Of a stretch of 64,000 nt of DNA, positions 17,583 through 27,002 are shown piece after piece (within the stretch, counting starts at the first letter, position 1; every line of letters begins with the position of its first letter). The DNA lies in the NCBI GenBank assembly GCA_039024635.1, contig JBCCQA010000008.1, positions 112,062-176,061 on the forward strand, in the 5' to 3' direction. This DNA is from Kuafuiihalomonas sp039024635 (GTDB lineage Bacteria; Myxococcota; Kuafuiibacteriia; Kuafuiibacteriales; Kuafuiibacteriaceae). Position numbers and translations under genes: made by a program. The notes beneath the pieces are model-generated. The model had not been told where the DNA came from. It searched no databases and was given only the letters and a program-made list of their open reading frames with translations.

Positions 17583-19007
17583 TCAACGGCGCAAGAGGGC
17601 CTCGACGGCACCGGCGGCCTGAACGGCGGACAAGTATTCACCCTCCCGTCCTAGTCCGGGGACCACGGCTGGACCGGCCAGGAAGAAGCTCTTGAGCCCC
17701 GTTCGCATCGAAACGCCGCCAAAGCCCGTGACATCGTCCAAGCCGGGATCCAGAAAGGGATGCTGAAGAATGGGCGGGCCGAAGCGACCCGCTCGGGTGG
17801 GGTCGAAGGTCTGAGCTCGGCCGTCCTCCAGGAAAGGGATGAGACGTTCGAGCCGAGCCCTGAGAACGTCGTCCACCGAGATGTGCCGGCTTTCACGGGC
17901 CTCCAAGGAACTGACGGGCAGGTGCAACAACAGCTGTATCCGCCCCGGTCCTTCAGCGGCCCGCTTCACGATCCACACCGGTCGGTCTCCCGTGTCGGGC
18001 TGAGCAGGATCCAGTCGGGCCGGATCTTGGCGACCGTTGGAAAGGAGAACATGGCGACCCATCGGCGGCGGGAGCACTTGCTCGTCCACCTCGATCCCAA
18101 GCACGTGAAGGCCGCCCCGCGGCTTGGCGGCCTGCATCATGGTCGGCAGCTGCCGTCCGAGCTGTCTCGATGGCACCACATCCAGGCCTGATAGGTCGGT
18201 CGAGGCATCGACGACCGCGTCGGCGAGGACCGGGTCTCGCTGACCGCGGATCTGAAGGCTCCAGCTTCGACTCTGAAGCTCCATGCCCTCGATGGCCGTC
18301 GTTCGGAGGTCGAGGCCAGAGCGCTTCGCGGCCTCGATGAAGATGCCGCGGTCGTCCTTGCCCTCGACGGGCTCGAATGCGCCGCCCATGAGCCGAGCGA
18401 AGGGCCGCACGAGACGGGCCAGGCTCCATTCGTCGGCGTGCCCCGGGTCGAAATGGGTCATGAAAGGAACGAGGCTCTTCCAGAAGTCCACCATCGGACC
18501 CGGAAACTCGTCCCCAAGAGGGTCCTGCAGGGCAGCAATTTTCCGGGCGGCGGCCGAACCGCTGCGGCGGGAAAAAAAGCCTGAGGGCACCGGTATCTCG
18601 GGTGCTTCAGCCAGGTAGCCGCCGATCTCTTCGTCGATGGCAAGCACCCGCTCGTAGGCACCCCGAACGACGCCTTCCGTTAGGCCCAGACCCCGAGCCA
18701 CCTCCCTCATGCCGTCGCCGTTCGTGAAGTCCCAGCGGCTCTCGGGCTCGACGATCTGCAAAGACGGCCCCATCGGCACCAGAGCCTTCTTGAAGTCGTC
18801 CCGCAGGCCGACCTCTTGATGAACCCGGTCCATGACGGCAGAGCTCCCTGCCCGAGGAATGAAGTCACCCAGCCCATGGGCGCCCCGACTGGCCAGCTCT
18901 CCTTGGTCGATGAGGATGCCCCGAAGACCACGCTTGGACAGGAGGGCACTGGTGATGACAGAGGCCAGACGGCCTCCAACGACGGCGAAGTCGTAGTGCT
19001 TGCTCAC
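17583..19007 (-). CDS. FAD-dependent oxidoreductase-like protein
   Basis: The 474-residue protein starts at the GTG at 19007, overlapping the purN stop by 4 bp (GTGA). The open frame extends further upstream, but that part is antisense-like sequence inside purN. The N-terminus has a dinucleotide-binding beta-alpha-beta unit (YDFAVVGGRLASVITSALL) followed by an acidic strand end (ILIDQGE). The glycine motif is GGRLAS rather than GxGxxG. A C-terminal GVSMRTGLKSFFLAGPAVVPG-like segment is reminiscent of phytoene-desaturase or amine-oxidase relatives. The substrate is unknown, and linkage to purine genes may be only transcriptional. Confidence 0.65.
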   Translation of the reverse strand: MSKHYDFAVVGGRLASVITSALLSKRGLRGILIDQGELASRGAHGLGDFIPRAGSSAVMDRVHQEVGLRDDFKKALVPMGPSLQIVEPESRWDFTNGDGMREVARGLGLTEGVVRGAYERVLAIDEEIGGYLAEAPEIPVPSGFFSRRSGSAAARKIAALQDPLGDEFPGPMVDFWKSLVPFMTHFDPGHADEWSLARLVRPFARLMGGAFEPVEGKDDRGIFIEAAKRSGLDLRTTAIEGMELQSRSWSLQIRGQRDPVLADAVVDASTDLSGLDVVPSRQLGRQLPTMMQAAKPRGGLHVLGIEVDEQVLPPPMGRHVLLSNGRQDPARLDPAQPDTGDRPVWIVKRAAEGPGRIQLLLHLPVSSLEARESRHISVDDVLRARLERLIPFLEDGRAQTFDPTRAGRFGPPILQHPFLDPGLDDVTGFGGVSMRTGLKSFFLAGPAVVPGLGREGEYLSAVQAAGAVEALLRR

Positions 19008-19657
19008 GGCGTCGGATCCCAAGCTTGGGGACTGACGAGGGCTTGGCCGGGGTCCTGAGGCGGCAGGACGAGTCGGGGCCGCGGCCCCTCGAGGTCCAGG
19101 CCGTGGCGGGCGATACACTGAACGACCCGGGGAAGAAGCCGATGCTCTTCGGCCAGGATCCTCAGTCGCAGGCTCTCGGCGTCGTCCTGGTCCGTCACAG
19201 GCACCGCGGCTTGAGCCAGAATGGGCCCGGTGTCCATCCCCGCATCGACCAAGTGCACCGTACATCCGGCCACCCGGACACCGGCCTCGAAGGCTTGAGC
19301 CTGGGCGTCTACGCCGGGAAAGGCTGGGAGAAGGGAAGGATGAACGTTGAGGACGGCGTCGGGGTATCGGTCGAGAAAGTGAGGACTGAGCAGACGCATG
19401 AATCCCGCCAGCACCACCAAGTCGACCCCCGCTGGCTCGAGGACGGCCAGTAGTTCGTCCTCGAACTGAATGCGCTCTTTGCCCGCGTGGGGAACGCAGT
19501 GGGACGGGACACCCGCCGCATCAGCTCGGGCGAGCGCGCCAGCGCCTTCGACGTTGGCGATCACTAGCACTATCTTGGCCGGCGATAGCTCCGCCTCGAG
19601 CAAGGCCTGCAGATTGCTCCCGGAGCCCGAAGCGAGTACGGCGACGCGGCGGCTCAC
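19004..19657 (-). CDS. purN: Phosphoribosylglycinamide formyltransferase PurN
   Basis: This folate-dependent enzyme formylates GAR in step 3 of purine synthesis. It has the phosphate-binding ASGSGSNLQALL near the N-terminus, the catalytic Asn-His pair in LNVHPSLLPAFPG, and the catalytic Asp in HLVDAGMDTGPIL. The GTG start at 19657 overlaps the purM stop (GTGA), and the downstream FAD gene overlaps in the same way, so three genes are chained. An in-frame ATG at 19669 lies inside purM and is less likely. The 217-residue length fits the family. Confidence 0.95.
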   Translation of the reverse strand: MSRRVAVLASGSGSNLQALLEAELSPAKIVLVIANVEGAGALARADAAGVPSHCVPHAGKERIQFEDELLAVLEPAGVDLVVLAGFMRLLSPHFLDRYPDAVLNVHPSLLPAFPGVDAQAQAFEAGVRVAGCTVHLVDAGMDTGPILAQAAVPVTDQDDAESLRLRILAEEHRLLPRVVQCIARHGLDLEGPRPRLVLPPQDPGQALVSPQAWDPTP

Positions 19658-20703
19658 GGACCCTTCCAATCGTCGAGGACCGGTTCGAAGCGTACATCGG
19701 CTTCGAGCTCCGGCGCATCGGCGGCCTCGATGGCGCCCACGACTTGGGCCGCGTAGCCAGCCTCGCGCAGGACCCGCAGCGCCTCAGCCGCATCAGCAGG
19801 CGCCACTACGCTGAGCCAGCCAAGGCCCATGTTGAAGGTCTTGAAGAGCTCAATGCCCGCCACGGGCCCCCTTTCCGCGATGGCGCGAAACACGGCCGGC
19901 ATGGGCCAGCTGTCGAGGTCGATTCGAGCGCGCACGCCCTTGGGAAGGACACGGGGCAGATTGCCGGGAATGCCGCCCCCCGTGATGTGGGCGTGGGCTT
20001 TGGCGCTCAAGGCGGTGAGCAGCTCGGAAGCCTTGACGTAGAGGAGCGTCGGCTCCAAAAGAACGTCTGCAACCGGACGGGTTTCGATTTCGGCGTCCAG
20101 GGGGAGAACGCGCCGGGCCAGGCTGTAGCCGTTACTGTGCAGCCCGCTGCTGCTCAATCCGACGATGAGGTCTCCGGCCACGACCTCGGACCCGGAGACC
20201 ATTCGGGCCCTGTCCACGATCCCTACCGCGAAGCCGGCCAGGTCATACTCCCCTGCGGCGTACATCCCCGGAAGCTCCGCAGTCTCCCCCCCCACGAGCA
20301 AGCAACCGGCGGCTTCGCATGCTCGGCCGATCCCCCGGACGACTTCGGCCGCGACGCTGGGCTCCAGCGCACCGGTCCCAAAGTAATCCAAGAAGAACAG
20401 CGGTCGCGCCCCAGTCGTCACCAGATCGTTGACGCACATCGCGACAAGGTCCTGCCCGATGGTGTCGTGGCGCTCGGCGGCAAAGGCCACCTTGAGCTTC
20501 GTTCCGACCCCGTCGGTCCCCGAAACGAGCACGGGGTCCTCCATGTCCGCGAAGCCTGGAACGCCCTCCCGAAGGGAGAACAGGGCGGCAAAGCCCCCCA
20601 GGCCTCCGAGCAGGCCAGGCCCCCGAGTTCCCGGGAGTGCGCGGATCCGGTCCACGAATTCGTCGGCCTTTTCGATGTCGACGCCGGCATCCTTGTAGCT
20701 CAC
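19654..20703 (-). CDS. purM: Phosphoribosylformylglycinamidine cyclo-ligase PurM
   Basis: At 349 residues it matches AIR synthetase, which closes FGAM to AIR with ATP in purine synthesis. It has the N-terminal SYKDAGVDIEKADEFV, the LVSGTDGVGTKLKVAF loop, VGGETAELPGMY, and GLSSSGLHSNGYSLARRV. The GTG at 20703 gives the family N-terminus exactly; the open frame further upstream is antisense to the YciO/YrdC gene. It heads the purM-purN-FAD oxidoreductase chain and is divergent from the YciO/YrdC gene with about 100 bp between them. Confidence 0.96.
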   Translation of the reverse strand: MSYKDAGVDIEKADEFVDRIRALPGTRGPGLLGGLGGFAALFSLREGVPGFADMEDPVLVSGTDGVGTKLKVAFAAERHDTIGQDLVAMCVNDLVTTGARPLFFLDYFGTGALEPSVAAEVVRGIGRACEAAGCLLVGGETAELPGMYAAGEYDLAGFAVGIVDRARMVSGSEVVAGDLIVGLSSSGLHSNGYSLARRVLPLDAEIETRPVADVLLEPTLLYVKASELLTALSAKAHAHITGGGIPGNLPRVLPKGVRARIDLDSWPMPAVFRAIAERGPVAGIELFKTFNMGLGWLSVVAPADAAEALRVLREAGYAAQVVGAIEAADAPELEADVRFEPVLDDWKGP

Positions 20704-20802
20704 GCCTTCGTCGGCCACAGGCCGCGTAAATCTCGGACGCCGATCTCGGTCAAGCGCTGCTGCTTTTCGAGGCCAGTGAGACGTGATAGCCGCCCTGCGG
20801 CG

Positions 20803-21426
20803 ATGGCGCGGAATCGGATACAACGGCTCGAGATCAACTCCGATCACCCTGAGCCCCACAGGATCCGCCAAGCGGTGGCCCGGCTCGAGGCCGGTCAGCC
20901 CGTCATTTACCCCACCGACACCCTCTACGGGCTGGGGGCCGACTGCCAGAGCAACGCCGCCGTTCAAAAGCTGTACGGGATGCGACGGCTGGACCCCAAG
21001 AAGCCCTTGAGCCTGATCTGCAATTCGGTCAGCCAGGCCGCCGACTACGCCTCCTTCGGAAACGCCTGCTTCCGATTCATGAAGCGCAGTCTCCCGGGTC
21101 CCTACACCTTGATTCTCAGCGCCACGCGCAACGCCCCTCGGATGGGGCAGAACAAGCGACGCGCCGTCGGCATCAGGATCCCCGACCATCCGGTCACCCT
21201 CGCCATGGTCGAGCAGCTCGGGCGGCCCATGCTCTCCACCTCCGCCATGGAAGAGACCGACGAGATCCACGATCCCATCGACATCGCTCAGCGCTACGCG
21301 GGACAGGACGTCGGCATGCTCCTCGATGCTGGCCTCATTCCCAGCCGCGCCTCCACCATCATCGACTGGACGGACGAGACCCCCGTGGTCTTGCGCGAAG
21401 GAGCCGGCGCCTTGGATGAGCTGTGA
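20803..21426 (+). CDS. YciO/YrdC/Sua5 family protein (threonylcarbamoyl-AMP synthase-like)
   Basis: The 207-residue protein carries a complete YrdC domain: VIYPTDTLYGLGADC, the KPLSLICNS segment, LPGPYTLILSATR, and RIPDHPV followed by PMLSTSA. These features resemble the YciO branch more than TsaC, for example FMKRSLPGPYT and GRPMLSTSA. TsaC/Sua5 make threonylcarbamoyl-AMP for the tRNA t6A modification; the role of YciO is less clear. The ATG at 20803 gives the family N-terminus, and the longer open frame upstream is antisense to purM. It precedes the pseudokinase by 27 bp. Confidence 0.88.
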   Translation: MARNRIQRLEINSDHPEPHRIRQAVARLEAGQPVIYPTDTLYGLGADCQSNAAVQKLYGMRRLDPKKPLSLICNSVSQAADYASFGNACFRFMKRSLPGPYTLILSATRNAPRMGQNKRRAVGIRIPDHPVTLAMVEQLGRPMLSTSAMEETDEIHDPIDIAQRYAGQDVGMLLDAGLIPSRASTIIDWTDETPVVLREGAGALDEL

Positions 21427-21453
21427 GTTCCGCCGGTTCTCTGCCTCGGGTCG

Positions 21454-23394
21454 ATGGAGTACCCTCGGACGGTGAGCGAAAGGCTCGGGCCGTTCGAAAT
21501 CCTGGAGGAGCAGACCGGCAGCGGTGCCACCCGGATCTGGCGCTGCGCCGGCGAGGACGGTGGCACGGTCGTCGTAGAGCAGCTGCTCCCCCCCCTGAGC
21601 CGGTCTCGACGCTTCACGACCGCGGTCCTGGAAGCCGCCCGAGCCTGCGAAGTTGTGGACCACGGCAATTTGGCTCCCGTCATCTGGACCCAGCCCATCG
21701 ACGGTGTGCCGACCTTGGCCGAGGGTCGGGTGCCCGGCCACGATGTCCGGGCCATCTACAACCAGGCCTTTCGCCGTCGCGCGTCCCTGCCCGTTGCATT
21801 CTCGACCCAGGTGGTGGCCGACGCCGCCTTGGGTTTTGGTGCCGCGGGACGGGCCCACACCTTCAATCGCGGAGGCGTCGCTCCACAGAACATCTGGGTG
21901 GCTGAGGCAGGTTTTGGCGTCGCCATCCACGTAGCGCGCGCCTCGCTCATCAACCGGGCCTTCTTCGCCCGTCCCGATGGGCCTCTTCAAGGAAGCTACA
22001 CCTACGCCTCACCCGAGCAGATTCACGGCCATGCCGCCAGCGCCCGGACCGATGTCTTTGGGCTGGGCATCGTCCTCTACGAGATGACGACCGGTGCTCG
22101 CCTCTTCAAGCGCCGAACGGCCGAGGAAGCTAGAGCAGCGGTCTTGGCCTGCAAGGTGAAGCCGCCCTCCGAGCTTCTGCCCGGCTACCCGACCGCGCTG
22201 GAGAAGATCGTGCTCAAAGCCCTGCGCCGTCAGCCGGCCGAGCGTTGGGAGACGCCGGAGCAAATGGCCCGGGCCCTGGAACGTGAAGTTCTGGACCGAA
22301 TGTCGGCCCCTCGGGGGGCTGTGCGCCGCTTCGTCGAGAAGCTCTATCCAAGGCGTCCAGAGCCGGAAGAGCCAGAGCCCCGCGCTCCTCGAGGCTCGGA
22401 TCGACCGGCGGTTCGAATCGTACCCCGCGAGCCTGCGAAACCTCCGGCCAACCAGCCGAGGGCTCGTTCGATCCGATCGCCTGCGCCACCGAAGCCAGCA
22501 GCTCCCCCCCCGGCCTCGCCACCCATCGAAGATCAGGGAGCAGGAGCCCCTGCTATCGAGACCCCGGAGGCGAAGGAGGTGTCTGCTTCGCCGGCCAAGT
22601 CCGCACCCCAGCCCTCGCCGAAGCCCCGAGAAGCCCTGGGTCCGAGTTCGGCCCTGGACGAGACAGCGTCTCATTCCTCCACCGAGACCCCGACCGAGAT
22701 TCGACCTCTTCTCGAGCCGCCGCAGACGGCGGAGGACCAGGCCCCCACCCACGTTCGGAACATTGAGGACGTCGCCCCGGATTCGGGGACGCCGTCGCAA
22801 GCTCCATCCGACCCGCCGTACGAACCAACGCGCGAACCACCGCCCGAAGCGCCAGCCGAGCCGCCGCCCATCTGGTCCGAAGAAGAGTTTGCCGAAGCCA
22901 AGCGCTCAGGCCGAAGGACGATGGCCCTCGCAGGCTTGGCACTAGCCGCGGCGGGGACGTGGGCCTTGCAGAGCGGGCAGCTGTCCGACCTCGCTTCGCT
23001 CTTTCCCCAGACTCCGCTGTCGAGCGACGGGGCGCTCGAGGCCCCGCGCCCTCCACCGCCCCTGAGAGAACCAGCGCCACCCAAGCCCGAGGTGAAGGCA
23101 CCAGCGGTCGCCGGGGCACCGGGCCGTCTTGCGCTGTGGGTTGAGCCTTGGGCCGAAGTCCGCCTCGAAGGTCGAGACCTGGGTTTGACGCCTCTGCCCG
23201 AGACCGAGCTTTCGGCCGGGGTTCATCGACTGGTGATCGTGAACCGAGAGCTCAACCTGGAGTGGAGCGGCGAGGTCGACGTGAAGCCGAGGACCACGAC
23301 TCAGCTTCGTATCGACCTCCGGTCGCCGTCGGCGCTTCGCGTCAGCTACGAACCCGTCGGGGGCGAAGACGCACGCCCAGGCCCAGGAGGCTGA
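21454..23394 (+). CDS. Membrane pseudokinase with C-terminal PEGA domain
   Basis: Residues 10-285 follow the Ser/Thr kinase fold, but the catalytic residues are replaced. The VAIK lysine aligns with Glu42 (VVVEQLL), the HRD motif with RGG (about 139-141, before VAPQN), and DFG with HVA (about 159-161). The SPEQ motif and the C-lobe helices (DVFGLGIVLYEMTTG) are kept. A long Pro/Glu-rich linker follows (about 290-475), then one membrane helix (about 490-505) and a PEGA domain (about 555-630) facing outward. Such proteins may act as scaffolds or allosteric partners. GTG at 21472 is an alternative start. The 3' end overlaps the next, convergent gene by 53 bp. Confidence 0.85.
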   Translation: MEYPRTVSERLGPFEILEEQTGSGATRIWRCAGEDGGTVVVEQLLPPLSRSRRFTTAVLEAARACEVVDHGNLAPVIWTQPIDGVPTLAEGRVPGHDVRAIYNQAFRRRASLPVAFSTQVVADAALGFGAAGRAHTFNRGGVAPQNIWVAEAGFGVAIHVARASLINRAFFARPDGPLQGSYTYASPEQIHGHAASARTDVFGLGIVLYEMTTGARLFKRRTAEEARAAVLACKVKPPSELLPGYPTALEKIVLKALRRQPAERWETPEQMARALEREVLDRMSAPRGAVRRFVEKLYPRRPEPEEPEPRAPRGSDRPAVRIVPREPAKPPANQPRARSIRSPAPPKPAAPPPASPPIEDQGAGAPAIETPEAKEVSASPAKSAPQPSPKPREALGPSSALDETASHSSTETPTEIRPLLEPPQTAEDQAPTHVRNIEDVAPDSGTPSQAPSDPPYEPTREPPPEAPAEPPPIWSEEEFAEAKRSGRRTMALAGLALAAAGTWALQSGQLSDLASLFPQTPLSSDGALEAPRPPPPLREPAPPKPEVKAPAVAGAPGRLALWVEPWAEVRLEGRDLGLTPLPETELSAGVHRLVIVNRELNLEWSGEVDVKPRTTTQLRIDLRSPSALRVSYEPVGGEDARPGPGG

Positions 23395-26300
23395 GCAACC
23401 ACAGCGACACATCACCGGTCGGGAAGCCCGCACAGCCGCCGCCGTCTCCACCCTCGGGCTCTGGGTCGCCCGAGCAGGTCCCGATAGTGGAAATGGTCAC
23501 GCCAGTCGGACAGACCTCCGCCCCGCTGGCCTGGCAGATAGGGGTGATCAAGGTCGTTCCGGAGCAGCACTCGAAGCCCTGGTCCGAGGCCGTGTTGCCA
23601 GTGCAGTCGTTGACCGTCATCGCCGGTACACAGACACCTTCAGATCCACACTCCTCATTTGGCCCGCAGTCATCGTTGCTGCTGCAGGCCTGACCTGGGT
23701 CCTCGGGGTCGTTGGGGTCGCTCTCACCCTCGTCGACCCGGCCATTCTGGTCCGCGTCCTCGACGCCGTCTGCGAATCCGTCACCGTCGGTGTCGGAGTC
23801 TAGCGGATTGGTGGTGGTCCGACCCATGTCGGCATCCGGGGTGAAGAGCCCCGCCGTCGCGTCGGTCCCCAAGATGTTGTTGGCTGGGTCGTCGGCCTGA
23901 GGCACCGAGCGTCCGTACTCGGTTCCATCGGGGATACCGTCGTTGTCGGCGTCCGGATCGTTGACGTTGGTTAGGCCGTCGTTGTCGGCATCGCCGTGGG
24001 GCATGCGGTTGCTCGCATCCCCGGCCGAAACTCGGCCTTCGTCGCCGTCGGCCAGACCGTCATCATCGGTGTCTCGGTCCAAGGGGTCCGAGCGGCGGAC
24101 GCTCGTATCTTCGAAACTGACCTCACCTCGCTCGCTGATGTCGTCGGCGAAGCGAGGGTTGAACCCGTCGGGCAGGCCGTCGCCGTCGGTGTCCTCATCG
24201 TTCGGGTCGGTCCCGATCATCATCTCTTGCTCGTCGTCCAGGTCGTCCCCATCGGCATCGGGAAGGGCGCTCACCACCACCCCCAGCACCGAGTCGTTGC
24301 GGCGCTCGATCGGCTCGGTGTCCGGCTGGCCGTCGACAAGGTTGTCGTCCTCGCCATCGTTGAGGCGCAGGCGGAATGTCAGGGTTCGAGAGCTGGTCAC
24401 GTTGGGCGCGACGAAGCTCGGCATGGGCGAGTTGGGGTCGTCGAGCTCCACGTCGATGCCGCTCTCCTGAATCCAGGTGTACTGAAGGTTGTCGCCGTCG
24501 ATGTCGAAAGAATCCGGTGCGTTCAGGGTGACGGTCGAACGCTCGACGACTTCCTGGTTCTCACCGACCCGAACGACGGGCGGCGTGTTCACCACCGTGA
24601 CCTCGGTGGAAAAGACCTCAGGCGAGAAGGCCTCTCCGTCGGTCACCTGGACGGCGTACTGCCAGGTCTGGCCTTTGGTGATCTGATCGCCGGGCACCTC
24701 GTTTTCGTTGGCCAAGGCCACGATCTCGGTCCCGCTCTCGAACCAGCGCACTCGCCGCTGGTCTTCGTCTTCGATGTCGTTGTCGAAGTCGTCCTGGGCG
24801 ACGTCGGTGAACAGGCCCTCGGTATCGGTTCTCAAGTCGAACATCGGGTCATCGGAACAGAATCCCCCCGTCTCGCAAATCTCGGCCGCCAGAATCTCCG
24901 GGGGAACGTTTTGAATGACGACGGTGTTCGAGCGCACCTGAAGGCCCTGGTCGGTGCCATCGCCCGGTCTAACCAGGGCGTTCCACTCCGAGCCCTTTCG
25001 AAGACCAGGCTTGCCCAGCGCCGCGCCATCGACCGTGGCGTCATTCCGGAAGGGCTCCCCACTCCGATCCGAAATCTGCCAGATGATGCTGGTGCTTCCC
25101 GGCCCGACGAGAACCTCGGGGTCATTGTTCACGTCGCTGTAGTCGTACTCCAAGACGAGGGTGTCGTCGGCCCGGGGCTGGTCGTTCATGCTGGTCGAGC
25201 CAGACAGAGCCGGGATGGTGGCGACCGGGACCACGTTTTCGAAGGTGATGCTGTCCGTCCCCATGGCGGTTCCTTGGTCCGAGACCACGGTCAGGTCGAC
25301 GATACCGCGCTCGATAGTGGAGAGATCAAAGTCGACGCTTCCGTCTTCGGAGAGGAGCTGGTGTCCGTTCATGGGGTCGCCATCGGCATCGGCAGGCTCG
25401 ATGATCAGATTGGTGATGGTGGCGGAGGTCCAGGTCAGTGTGTAGACGGTTCCGTCGGCCACGTTGAGGGGCGGGCGATTGCCAGGCGGCGGCCCTTCCG
25501 GCCCGGTCGCAGGGCCGAAGCTAATGGCAGCCCTGGTCTGGCCATCGGCCGGAATGCTTACGTCGCCGGAGTTGGTCATCATACCGGCCGGGTCTTCGTC
25601 TCGAACCAGCCGGTACCAGACCCGAGGCGTTGCAGCCTGGACGACGCCGGCTACCAAGAAGTCGTCCCCGTCGCCTTTGGCTACGACCGGCTGCTCGAAG
25701 CCCACCTGAAGGCTGAGCAGTTCGAAGGGGTCTTCGTCGACCAGTCCGCCCTGGGCATCGACGCGAGCCCCGTAGACGGCCGGCGAACTACCCCGAGAAT
25801 CCTGCCACACCACGAGGAGCCCGTTCGTGCCGCCGGCGACATCGGGGAAACGGGCGTCACTGGCGCTGGTGGCGAAGGTGGCCTGGCTCCCCACAGCACC
25901 GAAGGCCCCGTTGAAGCCGGCGCCCTGGACGCCGGCCAACGCGGCCGCGCCGTCTTGCCAGGTCGTGTAGAGATTGGTCCCGAAGGTCGCCGCCTCGGGC
26001 CGAAATAGGACGTTGGAGGTGGTGGAGCTCGCCACCAGGGTGCCGCCTCCGGCGGCCGGCATCTGCATGTTGTCCTGCAGAGCCCGACCGAAGATCTCGC
26101 CGTCGTCGCTCCAGAAAACGAAGAAGTTGTTGGAGACGGCGGTCAGACCGGCCCCTCCGCCGTTGCCGACCAGAGGGCCGGAGATGTCGAAGGGCGAGGC
26201 GTCGTTCTCGAAACTGGCGAAGCTGCCCGGGAAGAAACGCTGGCCGAAGAAGAAGTCGTTCCCGTTCTGAATGCGGCGATAGATGACGAGGAAGGTGTTC

Positions 26301-26866
26301 TGGGCCTTGGCGATCTGAGGAAAGCGGTTGTTGGTGGTGTCGTTCGCCGACACCAGGGTGTCGAGGCCGGCCGTCGCTCCGCCGACGACGGAGAAGGAGT
26401 CGGTGTAGACGTCGATGTCGCCCGAGCGATTGTCTTCCCAAGCCACCAGATGCTGGGCGTTGGTCACGTCGTAGAAAAGGACGGGGCTGGTCTGGTCGGC
26501 CTGGATGTCGGCCGTCGACAGCGTGAGCTGAATGCCGTCGGGTCCTGGAGACATGTCCTGGTTTTGGGCAACGAGGGTGCCGCCGGTCAGGTCGTCGGCG
26601 GTCGGCTCCAAGGTGGCAAAGAAGATGTCGGAGCGAGGCTGGTTGTCGCCCGGGTTCGTGAAGCGATAATCCTCCCAGGCCAGCACCCAGACCTGTCTGG
26701 CGCTGTCCCAGGATATCGTCGGCGCGTCTTGGCGAACGGTCGGGTCGAGCCCGTCTACGTCGAGCTCGGAGAGCGTTCCGACCGTCAGGGCTGAAGCAGG
26801 TGCGGGGATCGCGAGCAGAAGCGCCGCGAAGGCGGCGCAAGTTCCGCGAAAGGGGGCTGACGACAT
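23342..26866 (-). CDS. Large secreted repeat protein with MYXO-CTERM-like tail
   Basis: The 1174-residue protein starts at ATG 26866; the frame is open further upstream but the signal peptide (FAALLLAIPAPASA) sits here. The N-terminal half has propeller-like repeats (for example VWVLAWEDYRF, HLVAWEDNRSGDID). Ig- or PKD-like beta domains follow. Aspartate-rich thrombospondin type 3-like repeats (DTDGDGLPDG, DNDGIPDG) come next, which bind calcium in known proteins. The C-terminus is a Cys-rich patch, a Gly/Cys turn (GGGCAG), a hydrophobic helix and an Arg-rich end, the layout of MYXO-CTERM sorting signals. It is likely exported and displayed on the surface; its ligand is unknown. Confidence 0.85.
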   Translation of the reverse strand: MSSAPFRGTCAAFAALLLAIPAPASALTVGTLSELDVDGLDPTVRQDAPTISWDSARQVWVLAWEDYRFTNPGDNQPRSDIFFATLEPTADDLTGGTLVAQNQDMSPGPDGIQLTLSTADIQADQTSPVLFYDVTNAQHLVAWEDNRSGDIDVYTDSFSVVGGATAGLDTLVSANDTTNNRFPQIAKAQNTFLVIYRRIQNGNDFFFGQRFFPGSFASFENDASPFDISGPLVGNGGGAGLTAVSNNFFVFWSDDGEIFGRALQDNMQMPAAGGGTLVASSTTSNVLFRPEAATFGTNLYTTWQDGAAALAGVQGAGFNGAFGAVGSQATFATSASDARFPDVAGGTNGLLVVWQDSRGSSPAVYGARVDAQGGLVDEDPFELLSLQVGFEQPVVAKGDGDDFLVAGVVQAATPRVWYRLVRDEDPAGMMTNSGDVSIPADGQTRAAISFGPATGPEGPPPGNRPPLNVADGTVYTLTWTSATITNLIIEPADADGDPMNGHQLLSEDGSVDFDLSTIERGIVDLTVVSDQGTAMGTDSITFENVVPVATIPALSGSTSMNDQPRADDTLVLEYDYSDVNNDPEVLVGPGSTSIIWQISDRSGEPFRNDATVDGAALGKPGLRKGSEWNALVRPGDGTDQGLQVRSNTVVIQNVPPEILAAEICETGGFCSDDPMFDLRTDTEGLFTDVAQDDFDNDIEDEDQRRVRWFESGTEIVALANENEVPGDQITKGQTWQYAVQVTDGEAFSPEVFSTEVTVVNTPPVVRVGENQEVVERSTVTLNAPDSFDIDGDNLQYTWIQESGIDVELDDPNSPMPSFVAPNVTSSRTLTFRLRLNDGEDDNLVDGQPDTEPIERRNDSVLGVVVSALPDADGDDLDDEQEMMIGTDPNDEDTDGDGLPDGFNPRFADDISERGEVSFEDTSVRRSDPLDRDTDDDGLADGDEGRVSAGDASNRMPHGDADNDGLTNVNDPDADNDGIPDGTEYGRSVPQADDPANNILGTDATAGLFTPDADMGRTTTNPLDSDTDGDGFADGVEDADQNGRVDEGESDPNDPEDPGQACSSNDDCGPNEECGSEGVCVPAMTVNDCTGNTASDQGFECCSGTTLITPICQASGAEVCPTGVTISTIGTCSGDPEPEGGDGGGCAGFPTGDVSLWLLSLLGLGVRLRPRRVRS

Positions 26867-27002
26867 GTTCACGGCTTTTCCCTCGGCTGTTCGGGGACGG
26901 CAAGCCTGGAGTGCGGCCCATCCCTCGTTCGAGCCCGGTCTACCGCTCAGAAACGAAGCCAGGCTTGCTTGATCGCCATTCCTCTCGTAATCCCGCCCCA
27001 CC

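Noticed and set aside
20704..21990. N-terminal extension of the purM frame
   Set aside because: The stretch is antisense to the YciO/YrdC gene and to the start of the pseudokinase; the GTG at 20703 gives a normal PurM N-terminus.
22405..22430. A GGTTCGAATC-like stretch resembling a tRNA T-loop
   Set aside because: It lies inside the pseudokinase coding frame, and no acceptor or anticodon stem can be built around it.
23996..26008. A 670-codon open frame on the plus strand
   Set aside because: It is antisense to the large secreted protein, whose signal peptide, repeats and sorting tail make it the real gene. The opposite product has no motif or signal peptide.
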